From the NCBI GenBank assembly GCA_016280915.1, contig JAEEHQ010000027.1:1-32506 (forward strand): 32,506 nucleotides of DNA, in the 5' to 3' direction. The position numbers were made by a program, and so were the translations under genes. The notes under the pieces are model-generated. The model worked only from the letters and a program-made list of their open reading frames with translations. It was not told the DNA's origin and did no database searches. The stretch comes from Bacteroidales bacterium (GTDB lineage Bacteria > Bacteroidota > Bacteroidia > Bacteroidales > P3). Positions 23,969-31,209 of this stretch are shown here, piece by piece; the first letter of the stretch is position 1; each line of letters begins with the position of its first letter.

Positions 23969-25414
23969 TTAGTGGCTCGTGGGGAGGTTGCTGGCATCAT
24001 ACACAGTTTGGGTGCCATAGTCAAAGACCTCGCCAAGGTCGCATTGGAATGTGAGGCCTGTGGCGGACATATTCAGTTCATCCCACTGCAGGTCATACGT
24101 CTCAGTATCGTCATTCCATTCGCTGGGAACGGTAAGTCCTATACCCCAAGTGGTGCTGCCGAAAGCAACATTCTCCAGATTGATATCAAAATCGTATTCC
24201 AAATTCAATGCTGGCAGGTCAGAGCTGCCCCCACAGCCTTCTATGCGGGCGTTGCGAATGTAGTTGCCACCATGATTGTTCCTGTCGCTACGGAAACTAA
24301 TGCCTAGCCAATAGGCAGGTTCATCCACCAATCCTCTGATTATTACCGGATTGTCAACAGTTCCGTTAATTTGAAAATATCCCTGCTCGGCGATGTACAT
24401 TGTGCTGTTCATTGCCATCAGAATGGTAACACCTGCATTAACGATGAATTTAGCATTATTGGGAACAAATAGCCCGTCGGACAGATAATAAGGAATGGAA
24501 ATATTGGAGAAGGTGACCTCTTGATCTTCTTCAACATACAAATAATTAACGTTCACATAATTATTCGTATTGGACTCAAATACATTACCCGTGCCAATCT
24601 GGTTGACCAGCATTATTTCTCCCAGTTGAATAGGATATTGCTGGCAGCGGCGGATGGTATTGTTGCTGAAAGAATAGAAGCAGTCTCTACTTCCTCCTGC
24701 CAGCACACCATTAGCGGCAGAGCCGTCAATGGTGCAGTTGTCCATAGCCACCTTGCCACCATTGATGTTGACCACGGCATCCTCATGGCCACCATTGATA
24801 AAGTCGACATAAGCCATCTGGTTGTCGGTGCGGACAGAAGTATAGGTAACGCCTGTCCATGAGCCTACACCCGTAGAGGTGGAAGGTCCACGCAGAACGA
24901 TGTGTTTGTCGGGGGTACCTACCATTTTCAGGCCTGCATTCTCGCCAACGAGAATCTCGCCACCCACAGTTGCAAAGGCAATCGTCACACCGGGTTCAAT
25001 CGTCAAGCAGGCGTTGCCCTCGAGGCTCACCCAGGACTCTACAATATAGTCGATAGGCAGTCCCAGGTCGGGAAGCGTGCGATTGGCATCGATTGTACCA
25101 GTAAGTGACTGGGGGTCGCCGGTGCCGCCACCACCGGGGTTATCGCTGAAAGTGGCAATATAGGTGGCGTTGCCGCTGACCGTAATCACGCGGGGATTGT
25201 CGGTATTGCCGTCGTTCCAAGTATTAAAGTAATAGCCTGATGCGGGCACAGCAGTCAAAGTGGCCGTAGAGCCATTGGCATAGGTGCCGCCTCCCGTAAC
25301 GGTGCCCCAAGCATCGTTGTTGGATTGCACCGTGATGGTGTACTCCTTGTTGCAAGAAACAAGCATAAGTGAGCAAAAAGTCACTATACTTAGCAAACTT
25401 AAAATCTTTTTCAT
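23969..25414 (-). CDS. Surface lipoprotein with InlB-like repeat and probable beta-helix
   Basis: The 481-residue product starts with a lipoprotein signal peptide, MKKILSLLSIVTFCSLMLVSC (Cys21). A bacterial-repeat (divergent InlB B-repeat) domain follows at about 22-92, with the typical GTVTGGGTYANGSTATLTAV and GYYFNTWNDGNTDNPRVITV. After a GGGG linker comes a long region (about 100-470) of short beta segments with GNACLTIEPGVTIAF, VNAGVTILMA and IRNARIEGCGGS patterns, as in right-handed parallel beta-helices. I chose the ATG at 25414 because the signal peptide starts there; the longer frame has no such feature. It is probably anchored in the outer membrane. Ligand or substrate unknown; no SusC/D partner is adjacent. 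Confidence 0.85.
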   Translation of the reverse strand: MKKILSLLSIVTFCSLMLVSCNKEYTITVQSNNDAWGTVTGGGTYANGSTATLTAVPASGYYFNTWNDGNTDNPRVITVSGNATYIATFSDNPGGGGTGDPQSLTGTIDANRTLPDLGLPIDYIVESWVSLEGNACLTIEPGVTIAFATVGGEILVGENAGLKMVGTPDKHIVLRGPSTSTGVGSWTGVTYTSVRTDNQMAYVDFINGGHEDAVVNINGGKVAMDNCTIDGSAANGVLAGGSRDCFYSFSNNTIRRCQQYPIQLGEIMLVNQIGTGNVFESNTNNYVNVNYLYVEEDQEVTFSNISIPYYLSDGLFVPNNAKFIVNAGVTILMAMNSTMYIAEQGYFQINGTVDNPVIIRGLVDEPAYWLGISFRSDRNNHGGNYIRNARIEGCGGSSDLPALNLEYDFDINLENVAFGSTTWGIGLTVPSEWNDDTETYDLQWDELNMSATGLTFQCDLGEVFDYGTQTVYDASNLPTSH

Positions 25415-25454
25415 ACTGTTGAATTTTATAAGTGAATATGTTATTTTCAGATTG

Positions 25455-25462
25455 CAAAAATA
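25455..25462 (-). promoter_or_regulatory. Candidate -7 element of the surface lipoprotein gene
   Basis: TATTTTTG on the minus strand matches TAnnTTTG, about 40 bp before the start at 25414. The expected upstream TTTG is only approximated by TTTC 20 nt away. Confidence 0.5.
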
Positions 25463-25558
25463 ATATTTTTTCTCAATATAGAGAAAAACGCTGCAAAAAA
25501 ACACAGCTTAGTAAAGGAAATAGGCCAAAAAACAAATAAGAAAAAGCATAGGAAGTTT

Positions 25559-25754
25559 AACCCAAATCGGTCATTAGGCCGACTTCTCTATTATTTTAGG
25601 TTTTTTAAGTCATTTTTGCCCATCTCGGCATTTCTTCCGGCATCTAGACCACATCCCTGCCTCGTCGTATCCCGCTATGCCGTCGCCAGCGATGTGGCCA
25701 ATCTTCTCGAAACAAATTCCACTCTGGCATAAAACCTAATGACCGATTTGGGTT
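25559..25754. repeat. About 196-bp element bounded by 20-bp perfect inverted repeats
   Basis: AACCCAAATCGGTCATTAGG (25559-25578) recurs as its exact reverse complement at 25735-25754. The 156-bp interior is non-coding and holds another inverted pair, CCACATC/GATGTGG, near 25650-25700. The arms resemble the AACCC...GGGTT palindromes at 30106-30129 and 30234-30256. No target duplication is evident. It could be a MITE-like element or a structured RNA. The rest of the gap 25415-25906 is AT-rich leader on one side and the argF terminator on the other. Confidence 0.6.
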
Positions 25755-25822
25755 TACTACTGTTGGAAAAGACGGAACGCAATATCTCAAGAAACGGTCT
25801 CGCCCATAATGACAATGGACAC

Positions 25823-25861
25823 AAAAAAGGGGACTTCAAATAAAAGAAGTCCCCCTTTTTT
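25823..25861. terminator. Terminator downstream of argF (bidirectional form)
   Basis: GGGGACTTC (25829-25837) pairs with GAAGTCCCC (25846-25854). A-run and T-run tracts flank the stem on both sides (25823-25828 and 25856-25861), so it can act in either direction. It lies about 45 bp after the argF stop. Confidence 0.92.
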
Positions 25862-25906
25862 ATTAAAAAGCAGACAACCCTGCATCGACAGGGTCGTTCA
25901 AAAGAA

Positions 25907-26908
25907 TTAGTCACCCAAAGTAGCCACCATAACGGCCTTGATGGTGTGCATGCGGTTCTCAGCCTCGTCGAAAACGATGCTGTTCTCGCTCTCAAACACC
26001 TCTTCGGTAACCTCAATGCCGTCCAAGCCGAACTTGGCATTCACGTCGCGGCCAACCTTGGTCTCCAGATTGTGGTAAGCGGGGAGGCAATGCATGAATT
26101 TGCAGTTGGGGTTGCCGGTGTTTTTCATCATCTGAGCATTCACCTGATAAGGCATCAGCATGTCGATACGCTCTTTCCAAACCTCGTCGGGTTCGCCCAT
26201 GGAGACCCAAACGTCGGTATAGATGAAGTCGCAGCCCTTCACGCCCTTCACGGGATCGTCGGTAACGGTCACCTTGGCACCAGTCTCCTTGGCGATTTCC
26301 TTGCAGGTCTTCACCAGCTTGGCATCCGGCTGAAGTTTCTTAGGAGCGATGATACGGACATCCATGCCCATCTTAGCACCACCAACCATCAAGCTGTTAC
26401 CCATGTTGAAGCGGGCATCGCCAACATAAGCAAAGGTAACCTCGCTGAGGGGCTTGTTGACATGCTCCTGCATGGTGAGGAAGTCAGCCAGGATCTGGGT
26501 GGGGTGGCTCTCATTGGTGAGGCCGTTCCACACGGGAACGCCAGCATACTGGGCCAGTTCCTCAACAGTCTCCTGGGTGAAGCCACGATACTCGATGCCG
26601 TCGAACATACGACCCAGCACGCGAGCGGTGTCCTTCATGCTCTCTTTCACGCCAATCTGGCTACCGGTGGGGCCCAGATAGGTGACGTGGGCGCCCTGGT
26701 CCTTAGCGGCTACCTCAAAGGAGCAACGGGTACGGGTTGAGGTCTTCTCAAAAATCAGAGCGATGTTCTTGCCCTTCAGGGTGGGCTGCTCGGTGCCGGT
26801 GTATTTTGCACGCTTGAGGTCGCGAGCCAAATCCAGCAGATAGTTGAGTTCCTTGGGACTGAAGTCTAAAATCTTCAGGAAATTACGGTTTCTTAAATTG
26901 TAAGCCAT
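25907..26908 (-). CDS. argF: Ornithine carbamoyltransferase (canonical OTC type)
   Basis: The 333-residue enzyme exchanges carbamoyl phosphate plus ornithine with citrulline plus phosphate. The carbamoyl-phosphate site STRTR is at 57-61 and HPTQ at 135-138; the ornithine-binding SMG loop (DVWVSMGEP, 232-240) and FMHCLPA (271-277) are intact. The SMG loop marks a true ornithine enzyme, unlike the succinyl- or acetylornithine transcarbamylases described in Bacteroides. It is transcribed after carbamate kinase and two membrane proteins, which favours the catabolic ArcB role (citrulline breakdown), but an anabolic ArgF role is not excluded. The 111-bp gap upstream has no consensus promoter. A strong terminator follows. 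Confidence 0.94.
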   Translation of the reverse strand: MAYNLRNRNFLKILDFSPKELNYLLDLARDLKRAKYTGTEQPTLKGKNIALIFEKTSTRTRCSFEVAAKDQGAHVTYLGPTGSQIGVKESMKDTARVLGRMFDGIEYRGFTQETVEELAQYAGVPVWNGLTNESHPTQILADFLTMQEHVNKPLSEVTFAYVGDARFNMGNSLMVGGAKMGMDVRIIAPKKLQPDAKLVKTCKEIAKETGAKVTVTDDPVKGVKGCDFIYTDVWVSMGEPDEVWKERIDMLMPYQVNAQMMKNTGNPNCKFMHCLPAYHNLETKVGRDVNAKFGLDGIEVTEEVFESENSIVFDEAENRMHTIKAVMVATLGD

Positions 26909-27019
26909 GTTGTGTTGATTTGATTATTATTAGTTTAATATTTTAGTTTAATGTTTAAAATCAGTCTTGAGTTGATTGTTTACAGTTTAGGGTTTAGCGT
27001 ATAAAGAGTGTTTAATACT

Positions 27020-27454
27020 TCAACTATTAAAAGTACCTTTACTCTTTTCGCATCTTTTCAAATACCAGAGCCACGCCAAAACGCTTAATGCCAAAGTACC
27101 CCCACCTACGATAAGCAGCGTGCCGCCACCTGGCCAATGGGAGACGGCAAACAGCAGCCCTATCAGCAACGCGGCGAGGCCCCACCCTGTCAGGCGGATA
27201 GCAAAGCGCCACCATGTTTTGACAACAAATTCCAGCTCACTATCATTGCGTTGTGGGAAAATCCAGGGCAGCAAAAAGGCCACAACAGCCATCATGCCCA
27301 CGCCCATCACCAGCAAGCCGTAATCCTCATGCGACACATACTTCAGCATCCCACCCACAGCGGCCAACAGAAGACCTGTTACCGACAACTTCTTCATGAA
27401 GGATTTGAAGTTGGGATTCTCCGAGAGCTTGTCTAACCATGAATTGTTGTGCAT
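27020..27454 (-). CDS. Small four-helix membrane protein, paralogue of the upstream gene
   Basis: The 144-residue product has about four transmembrane helices (about 22-40, 45-65, 90-108, 112-132). Its second half reads LTGWGLAALLIGLLFAVSHW followed by PGGGTLLIVGG; the HWPGxxTLLIVG pattern is common in Bacteroidetes small membrane proteins, including the GldL family. It aligns by eye along its length with the product of 27481-27900 (e.g. GGMLKYVSHEDYGLLVMG against GGVVLKHVGWGDYEFVIM). It lies 26 bp after that gene and 111 bp before argF, so it is probably in the arcC-argF transcript. Function unknown. Confidence 0.75.
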   Translation of the reverse strand: MHNNSWLDKLSENPNFKSFMKKLSVTGLLLAAVGGMLKYVSHEDYGLLVMGVGMMAVVAFLLPWIFPQRNDSELEFVVKTWWRFAIRLTGWGLAALLIGLLFAVSHWPGGGTLLIVGGGTLALSVLAWLWYLKRCEKSKGTFNS

Positions 27455-27480
27455 CTCCGATAATGATGAGTGTTACAATC

Positions 27481-27900
27481 TTAGCGATTTCCAAACTGAT
27501 TCTTCTGAGCGACATAATACAGCCAGCAGCCACCAGCAGCCACCACGCATATACCCGTCAGCAGCAACAGCGTAGAGGAGCCGGGCCATCCTTCTATGAG
27601 GAAGAGCACGCTCAGCAGCACCACCGCGAGCGTCCATCCCGTCACCTTCATCGAGAAATCCCAGATGGGCTCCAAACGCATGTTCTTGGACATGTTGTCG
27701 TTTTTGGCATGGAAAGGGAATAGGGCATAAAGGAATACCGAAAAAATAATCAGCAATCCGCTGCCCGCCATGATAACAAACTCATAGTCACCCCAGCCCA
27801 CATGCTTCAGCACAACACCTCCAATCAGGACGACCAGGCCCAACACGGCCAGAACAATCATCCCTACGCGGAAAAGAGGTGAATTGGTAAAATCTTCCAT
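27481..27900 (-). CDS. Small four-helix membrane protein, paralogue of the downstream gene
   Basis: The 139-residue product has about four transmembrane helices (about 12-32, 40-60, 86-105, 108-130). It carries VTGWTLAVVLLSVLFLIEGW followed by PGSSTLLLLTG, matching its neighbour, which indicates a tandem duplication followed by divergence. It starts 63 bp after the carbamate kinase gene. No transporter family is recognised; two helices plus the WPGxxT turn might form a homo- or hetero-oligomer with the paralogue. Function unknown. Confidence 0.75.
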   Translation of the reverse strand: MEDFTNSPLFRVGMIVLAVLGLVVLIGGVVLKHVGWGDYEFVIMAGSGLLIIFSVFLYALFPFHAKNDNMSKNMRLEPIWDFSMKVTGWTLAVVLLSVLFLIEGWPGSSTLLLLTGICVVAAGGCWLYYVAQKNQFGNR

Positions 27901-27963
27901 TCCTTACCTACCCTTCTTTGGAAAGCAGTTTCTTTATTAAAAATGATGACAAACAATCACCCA

Positions 27964-28899
27964 TTACTTCACGATGCGGGTGCCGCAATTGGGGTTGTCC
28001 AGTTGTCCGGCCTCGGTAATGATGCACTCCTTGCCGCCATTCTCAACAAAGATGATGGCAGCGCGAATCTTGGGAGCCATACTACCTTCGGCAAAATGGC
28101 CTTCCTGCAGATACTGCTTGGCCTCTGCCACGGTAATGGTATCGAGAGCCTTTTCATTCTCCTTGCGGAAATTGATGTAAACCTTGGGCACATCGGTGAG
28201 GATATAGAACTCGTCGGCGCCAATCTCTATTGCACAGAGTGCGCTGGCCAAATCCTTGTCGATAACAGCCTCCACACCGCGCACATAGTCGCTCTCCTCC
28301 ACCACGGGGATGCCGCCTCCGCCAACGGTGACGACGATATTGCCAGCCTTGGCCAGCTGCTTCACAATCTTGATGTTGTTGATACGCTGAGGGGTGGGCG
28401 AAGGCACAACCTTACGCCATCCGCGACCCTTGGGGTCCTCTTTGTAGACGGCGCCGGTCTTGGCTGCCAGTTCTTCGGCCTGCTCCTTGGTGTAGTAGGG
28501 GCCCACGGGCTTGGTGGGATTCTGGAACATGGGGTCGATCTTGTTCACGGCCACCTGGGTCACCAAGGTCACCACGTCGCGCTGGATGTCGTGGCGAGCC
28601 ATAACATTGCGCAGCCCCATCTCAATGAGGTAGGCGATGGAGCCCTGGGTCTCAGCCACACAGAAATCCATAGGCATGGCCTCGACGCCGGCACGTTTGC
28701 CCTCCTCATGCTGCAGCATCACGTTGCCCACCTGGGGGCCGTTGCCATGGCCGATAACGATATTATAGTTGCGTTGCAGCAGATTATAGAGTGACTCGCA
28801 GGTCTGCTCCACATTTTCAATTTGTTCCTGATATGTGCCTTTCTGGCCGCCGCGCAAAAGGGCATTGCCGCCAAAAGCCACCACTGCTAATTTTCTCAT
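27964..28899 (-). CDS. arcC: Carbamate kinase
   Basis: The 311-residue amino-acid-kinase-family enzyme transfers phosphate between carbamoyl phosphate and ADP, yielding ATP, CO2 and NH3 in the catabolic direction. Family segments are VVAFGGNALLRGGQKGTYQEQ at the N-terminus, VIGHGNGPQVGNVMLQHE, VTLVTQVAVNKIDPMFQNPTKPVGPYY, VTVGGGGIPVV and GADEFYILTDVPKVYINF, then GSMAPKIRAAIIFVENGGKECIIT. Length is normal. It is the first gene of the operon that ends with OTC; together they would turn citrulline into ornithine and ATP. No arginine deiminase or antiporter homologue is in the window. Confidence 0.96.
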   Translation of the reverse strand: MRKLAVVAFGGNALLRGGQKGTYQEQIENVEQTCESLYNLLQRNYNIVIGHGNGPQVGNVMLQHEEGKRAGVEAMPMDFCVAETQGSIAYLIEMGLRNVMARHDIQRDVVTLVTQVAVNKIDPMFQNPTKPVGPYYTKEQAEELAAKTGAVYKEDPKGRGWRKVVPSPTPQRINNIKIVKQLAKAGNIVVTVGGGGIPVVEESDYVRGVEAVIDKDLASALCAIEIGADEFYILTDVPKVYINFRKENEKALDTITVAEAKQYLQEGHFAEGSMAPKIRAAIIFVENGGKECIITEAGQLDNPNCGTRIVK

Positions 28900-28958
28900 C
28901 TATGCTATATTATTAGTTTATAATCAATTATCAGACCCTTCCTCTGACGAGGAAAATG

Positions 28959-28966
28959 CAAAGATA
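28959..28966 (-). promoter_or_regulatory. -7 element of the arcC-argF operon
   Basis: TATCTTTG on the minus strand is an exact TAnnTTTG match about 60 bp before the arcC start. The -33 position is only T-rich. No ArgR-type palindrome was recognised near it. Confidence 0.6.
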
Positions 28967-29052
28967 CAACTTTTTTATTAATTAAAAAGAAAATAAATAA
29001 AATGACAGTTGCCGCCACCCCATAGCAAAGCCTTGTTTTAGCGGCCGTCATA

Positions 29053-29094
29053 AGGTGGGTTCTATCGATTGAAAGCAACTTATTCAACCCACCC
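29053..29094. mobile_element. Short derivative of the MITE-like element
   Basis: AGGTGGGTTCTAT (29053-29065) equals the first 13 bases of the element at 22155. It is joined directly to CGATTGAAAGCAA (29066-29078), which is the reverse complement of 22171-22183, then to a diverged end containing AACCCACC (29086-29093). This is the structure expected if the same element, in the opposite orientation, lost its interior. GGTGGGTT/AACCCACC can pair as a hairpin. Confidence 0.5.
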
Positions 29095-29126
29095 TAATTC
29101 TGATTGTTCACGTTTCTTGCAATCAG

Positions 29127-29975
29127 ATGCACAATAAAAAGCATACTCATCCGTTATCAACATCAACATCATTAATGAGTGATATGGTACTAAAGAGCCT
29201 TTCCGAATACATCATTGCCAATGCGCCGATGACAAATCTGCCAGAACTACTGAGCCTGCATCACGGCAATCCCCTTGGCCTGCATCCGATCGTAATCCCG
29301 CTTTTTCTTCTCGTGATGGCAGCAGCCATGCATATCACCACACAACGCATCAACAAATACGACAAACGCAGCCTCTACCCTCTGCTTCACATCCTCTTGG
29401 GGGTGGCCGTGTTGCTCACCTACTATTATTGTTTCTCCAATGACTTGCCCTTGTTCGAAGACCGCGACTTGCATCGCAAAGAAATCAGCGTAGGCTGGTT
29501 TTGCCAGAAAGACATCGTAGGCTTAGGATGGTCCCTGTTGGGCGAACTGCTCCTCACTTATATCGTCTTCTGCTTCCTCACGGCCTTGGTGCAAGTGGTG
29601 GCACATCTAAGCGACACCATGGGAATGGCCGAACAGCAATGGATTGAGTGGCAGTCGGTCATCTTTGTAATGTTGCTGGGTGTCTCCATTGCCGGCGTGG
29701 CAGATGTGTTTGCCCCCATAGCAGGCGTATGGATCATGATCGTCTACCAAACGCTCATGGTGCTGATGATAGTCATCAAGACCATCATCGACATGGTCAA
29801 AACCCACAAAGTCTGGCCATGCCTCCTTATCGCCATCTGTTTCCTTATTGGAATCGAGGCAGTCACCATGCTCGCCATAGAGTGCATCGAGGGCAACATC
29901 TACTTCTTCATTCCCGTAGTCTTCATCCTCACCACCGTGAACTTCCGTTACAAGAAGAAACAGAACACCCTTTAA
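29127..29975 (+). CDS. Polytopic membrane protein of unknown function
   Basis: The frame encodes 282 residues with about six or seven transmembrane helices (about 52-68, 84-102, 135-160, 178-200, 203-220, 232-250, 255-272), and a short basic C-terminus (FRYKKKQNTL). An aromatic and acidic loop, NDLPLFEDRDLHRKEISVGW, lies between helices two and three. No family is recognised. The first ATG (29127) abuts an 8-bp inverted pair (TCTGATTG/CAATCAGA, 29099-29127) that would pair over the start; the ATG at 29175 (MSDMVLKSLSEYI) is an equally good start. It stands alone, convergent with the WYL gene. Confidence 0.72.
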   Translation: MHNKKHTHPLSTSTSLMSDMVLKSLSEYIIANAPMTNLPELLSLHHGNPLGLHPIVIPLFLLVMAAAMHITTQRINKYDKRSLYPLLHILLGVAVLLTYYYCFSNDLPLFEDRDLHRKEISVGWFCQKDIVGLGWSLLGELLLTYIVFCFLTALVQVVAHLSDTMGMAEQQWIEWQSVIFVMLLGVSIAGVADVFAPIAGVWIMIVYQTLMVLMIVIKTIIDMVKTHKVWPCLLIAICFLIGIEAVTMLAIECIEGNIYFFIPVVFILTTVNFRYKKKQNTL

Positions 29976-29976
29976 T

Positions 29977-30090
29977 AGTTGAGAGTTGAGAGTTGATAGT
30001 TGAGAGTCAGTTGAAAGTTGAGAGTTGATAGTTGAAAGTCAGTTGAAAGTTGAGAGTTGATAGTTGAAAGTCAGTTTATAGTTGACAGTT
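29977..30090. repeat. Tandem 32-bp repeats built from GTTGAnAGT words
   Basis: The phrase AGTCAG recurs at 30005, 30037 and 30069, giving an exact 32-bp period over about three units, each made of four variants of AGTTGAAAG/AGTTGAGAG/AGTTGATAG. Partial units flank it on both sides. It begins two bases after the membrane-protein stop codon. No frame or hairpin stands out. Confidence 0.85.
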
Positions 30091-30105
30091 GACAGCTTAA
30101 TGTTT

Positions 30106-30256
30106 AACCCCAAATCTGTCGTTCGGGTTTATGCCATTTCTATTAATTGCATGCAATTATCTTCTCAAAATCCTTTCAAATTCAAGACAAACAACTAACA
30201 AATTCTCCAATTCTCAAATTCTTGATAATTTTTAACCCCAATCGACCGTTCGGGTT
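30106..30256. repeat. Two direct copies of an AACCCC...CGGGTT imperfect palindrome
   Basis: A 24-nt copy (30106-30129) and a 23-nt copy (30234-30256) both start AACCCCAA, have a GTC/GACC-GTTC core, and end CGGGTTTATG. They are about 128 bp apart in the same orientation. Between them the sequence is AT-rich and without a gene. They resemble the right arm at 25735-25754 and the unit at 17243-17263. Together with 29977-30090 they account for most of the 322-bp gap before the WYL gene. Confidence 0.6.
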
Positions 30257-30297
30257 TATGGCAGATTAGTACTTGTTTCGAGCCAATTGGCCGCATT

Positions 30298-31209
30298 CTA
30301 TTCTTCCTCATCCTTGTACCTGGACAACATGGCAGCAATCTCCTCTTTCATTTCAACCCTTAAAGATTCAGGTTTCAGCACCTCCACGGTGCTGCCCAAC
30401 GACAGCAACCGCTGTCGGAAGTCAAGAGTCGGACGCACTCGAACAGCAAAGAGCGAGTATTCCTCATTCCGTCTCAGCTCTATCTGGGAGCGATGCAGCG
30501 GGAGCGACCGCAGGTAGTTGGCCTGAAAGGCATCCACTTTAATCCAGACACTCTCCACTTCCAGGTCGTCCCCCAAAATGATGCCGTAGCTGTCCTTAAA
30601 CAGCTCCTCCACATCAAAATCGGGGTCTCTGGTGTAAGCCTCCTTTTGGATTTCCAAGTTGCTAATCCTATCCAACGCAAAGATACGATACGGCATATCC
30701 GCTGCATACTTGCCCACCACATACCAACGACGCTCAAACATCTTCAACGCATGAGGCCGGAAGTCGGCATAGCGCTTCACATGGTCGCGCCAATAGGCTC
30801 CATAGTCAAACTCCATCATCCGCATCTCCTTCATGGCCTGAAGTATTTCAGGCAATGGGTCGGTATGACTTTTCTCTATGGCTATATACTGTGCCACCTC
30901 ATGGCTGTCCGCCACAATCTGGTTCACGGCAATGGCATTGAGCATCCATTGCCTGAAATAGCCGTTCTTACCGCTGTCGGCTATCCGGTAGCGGAACTCC
31001 CTGCCGTTGCCGTAACTCTCTATCTCAATGCCGAAAAGCTCTTCAATCTCTTTGCGGTGACGATGGAAACTGCGTATGGCAAAAGCCCCATTGTCGTGCA
31101 TCTCGTCGTCAGCATCCCAACGGTCACCAATCTGCTCCATCGTCAGTCCCTTCTCACCGCTGCGCATCAGCGTGCCCACAAGCCAAATATATTTCTTCAG
31201 GGGTGTCAT
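30298..31209 (-). CDS. WYL-domain transcriptional regulator
   Basis: The 303-residue protein has an N-terminal helix-turn-helix region (about 1-75: KKYIWLVGTLMRSGEKGLTMEQIGDRW, then FAIRSFHRHRKEIEELFGIEIE) and a central WYL domain. The pocket segment reads RPHALKMFERRWYVVGKY (151-168), so the signature triad is Trp162-Tyr163-Val164, followed by YRIFALDRISNLEI. The C-terminus (about 215-303) resembles the WYL C-terminal extension. WYL regulators often sense nucleotide or nucleic-acid ligands and commonly control defence loci. Its start codon overlaps the RhuM-Fic stop (ATGA), so the two are translationally coupled. It is most likely the regulator of this operon. Confidence 0.9.
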   Translation of the reverse strand: MTPLKKYIWLVGTLMRSGEKGLTMEQIGDRWDADDEMHDNGAFAIRSFHRHRKEIEELFGIEIESYGNGREFRYRIADSGKNGYFRQWMLNAIAVNQIVADSHEVAQYIAIEKSHTDPLPEILQAMKEMRMMEFDYGAYWRDHVKRYADFRPHALKMFERRWYVVGKYAADMPYRIFALDRISNLEIQKEAYTRDPDFDVEELFKDSYGIILGDDLEVESVWIKVDAFQANYLRSLPLHRSQIELRRNEEYSLFAVRVRPTLDFRQRLLSLGSTVEVLKPESLRVEMKEEIAAMLSRYKDEEE

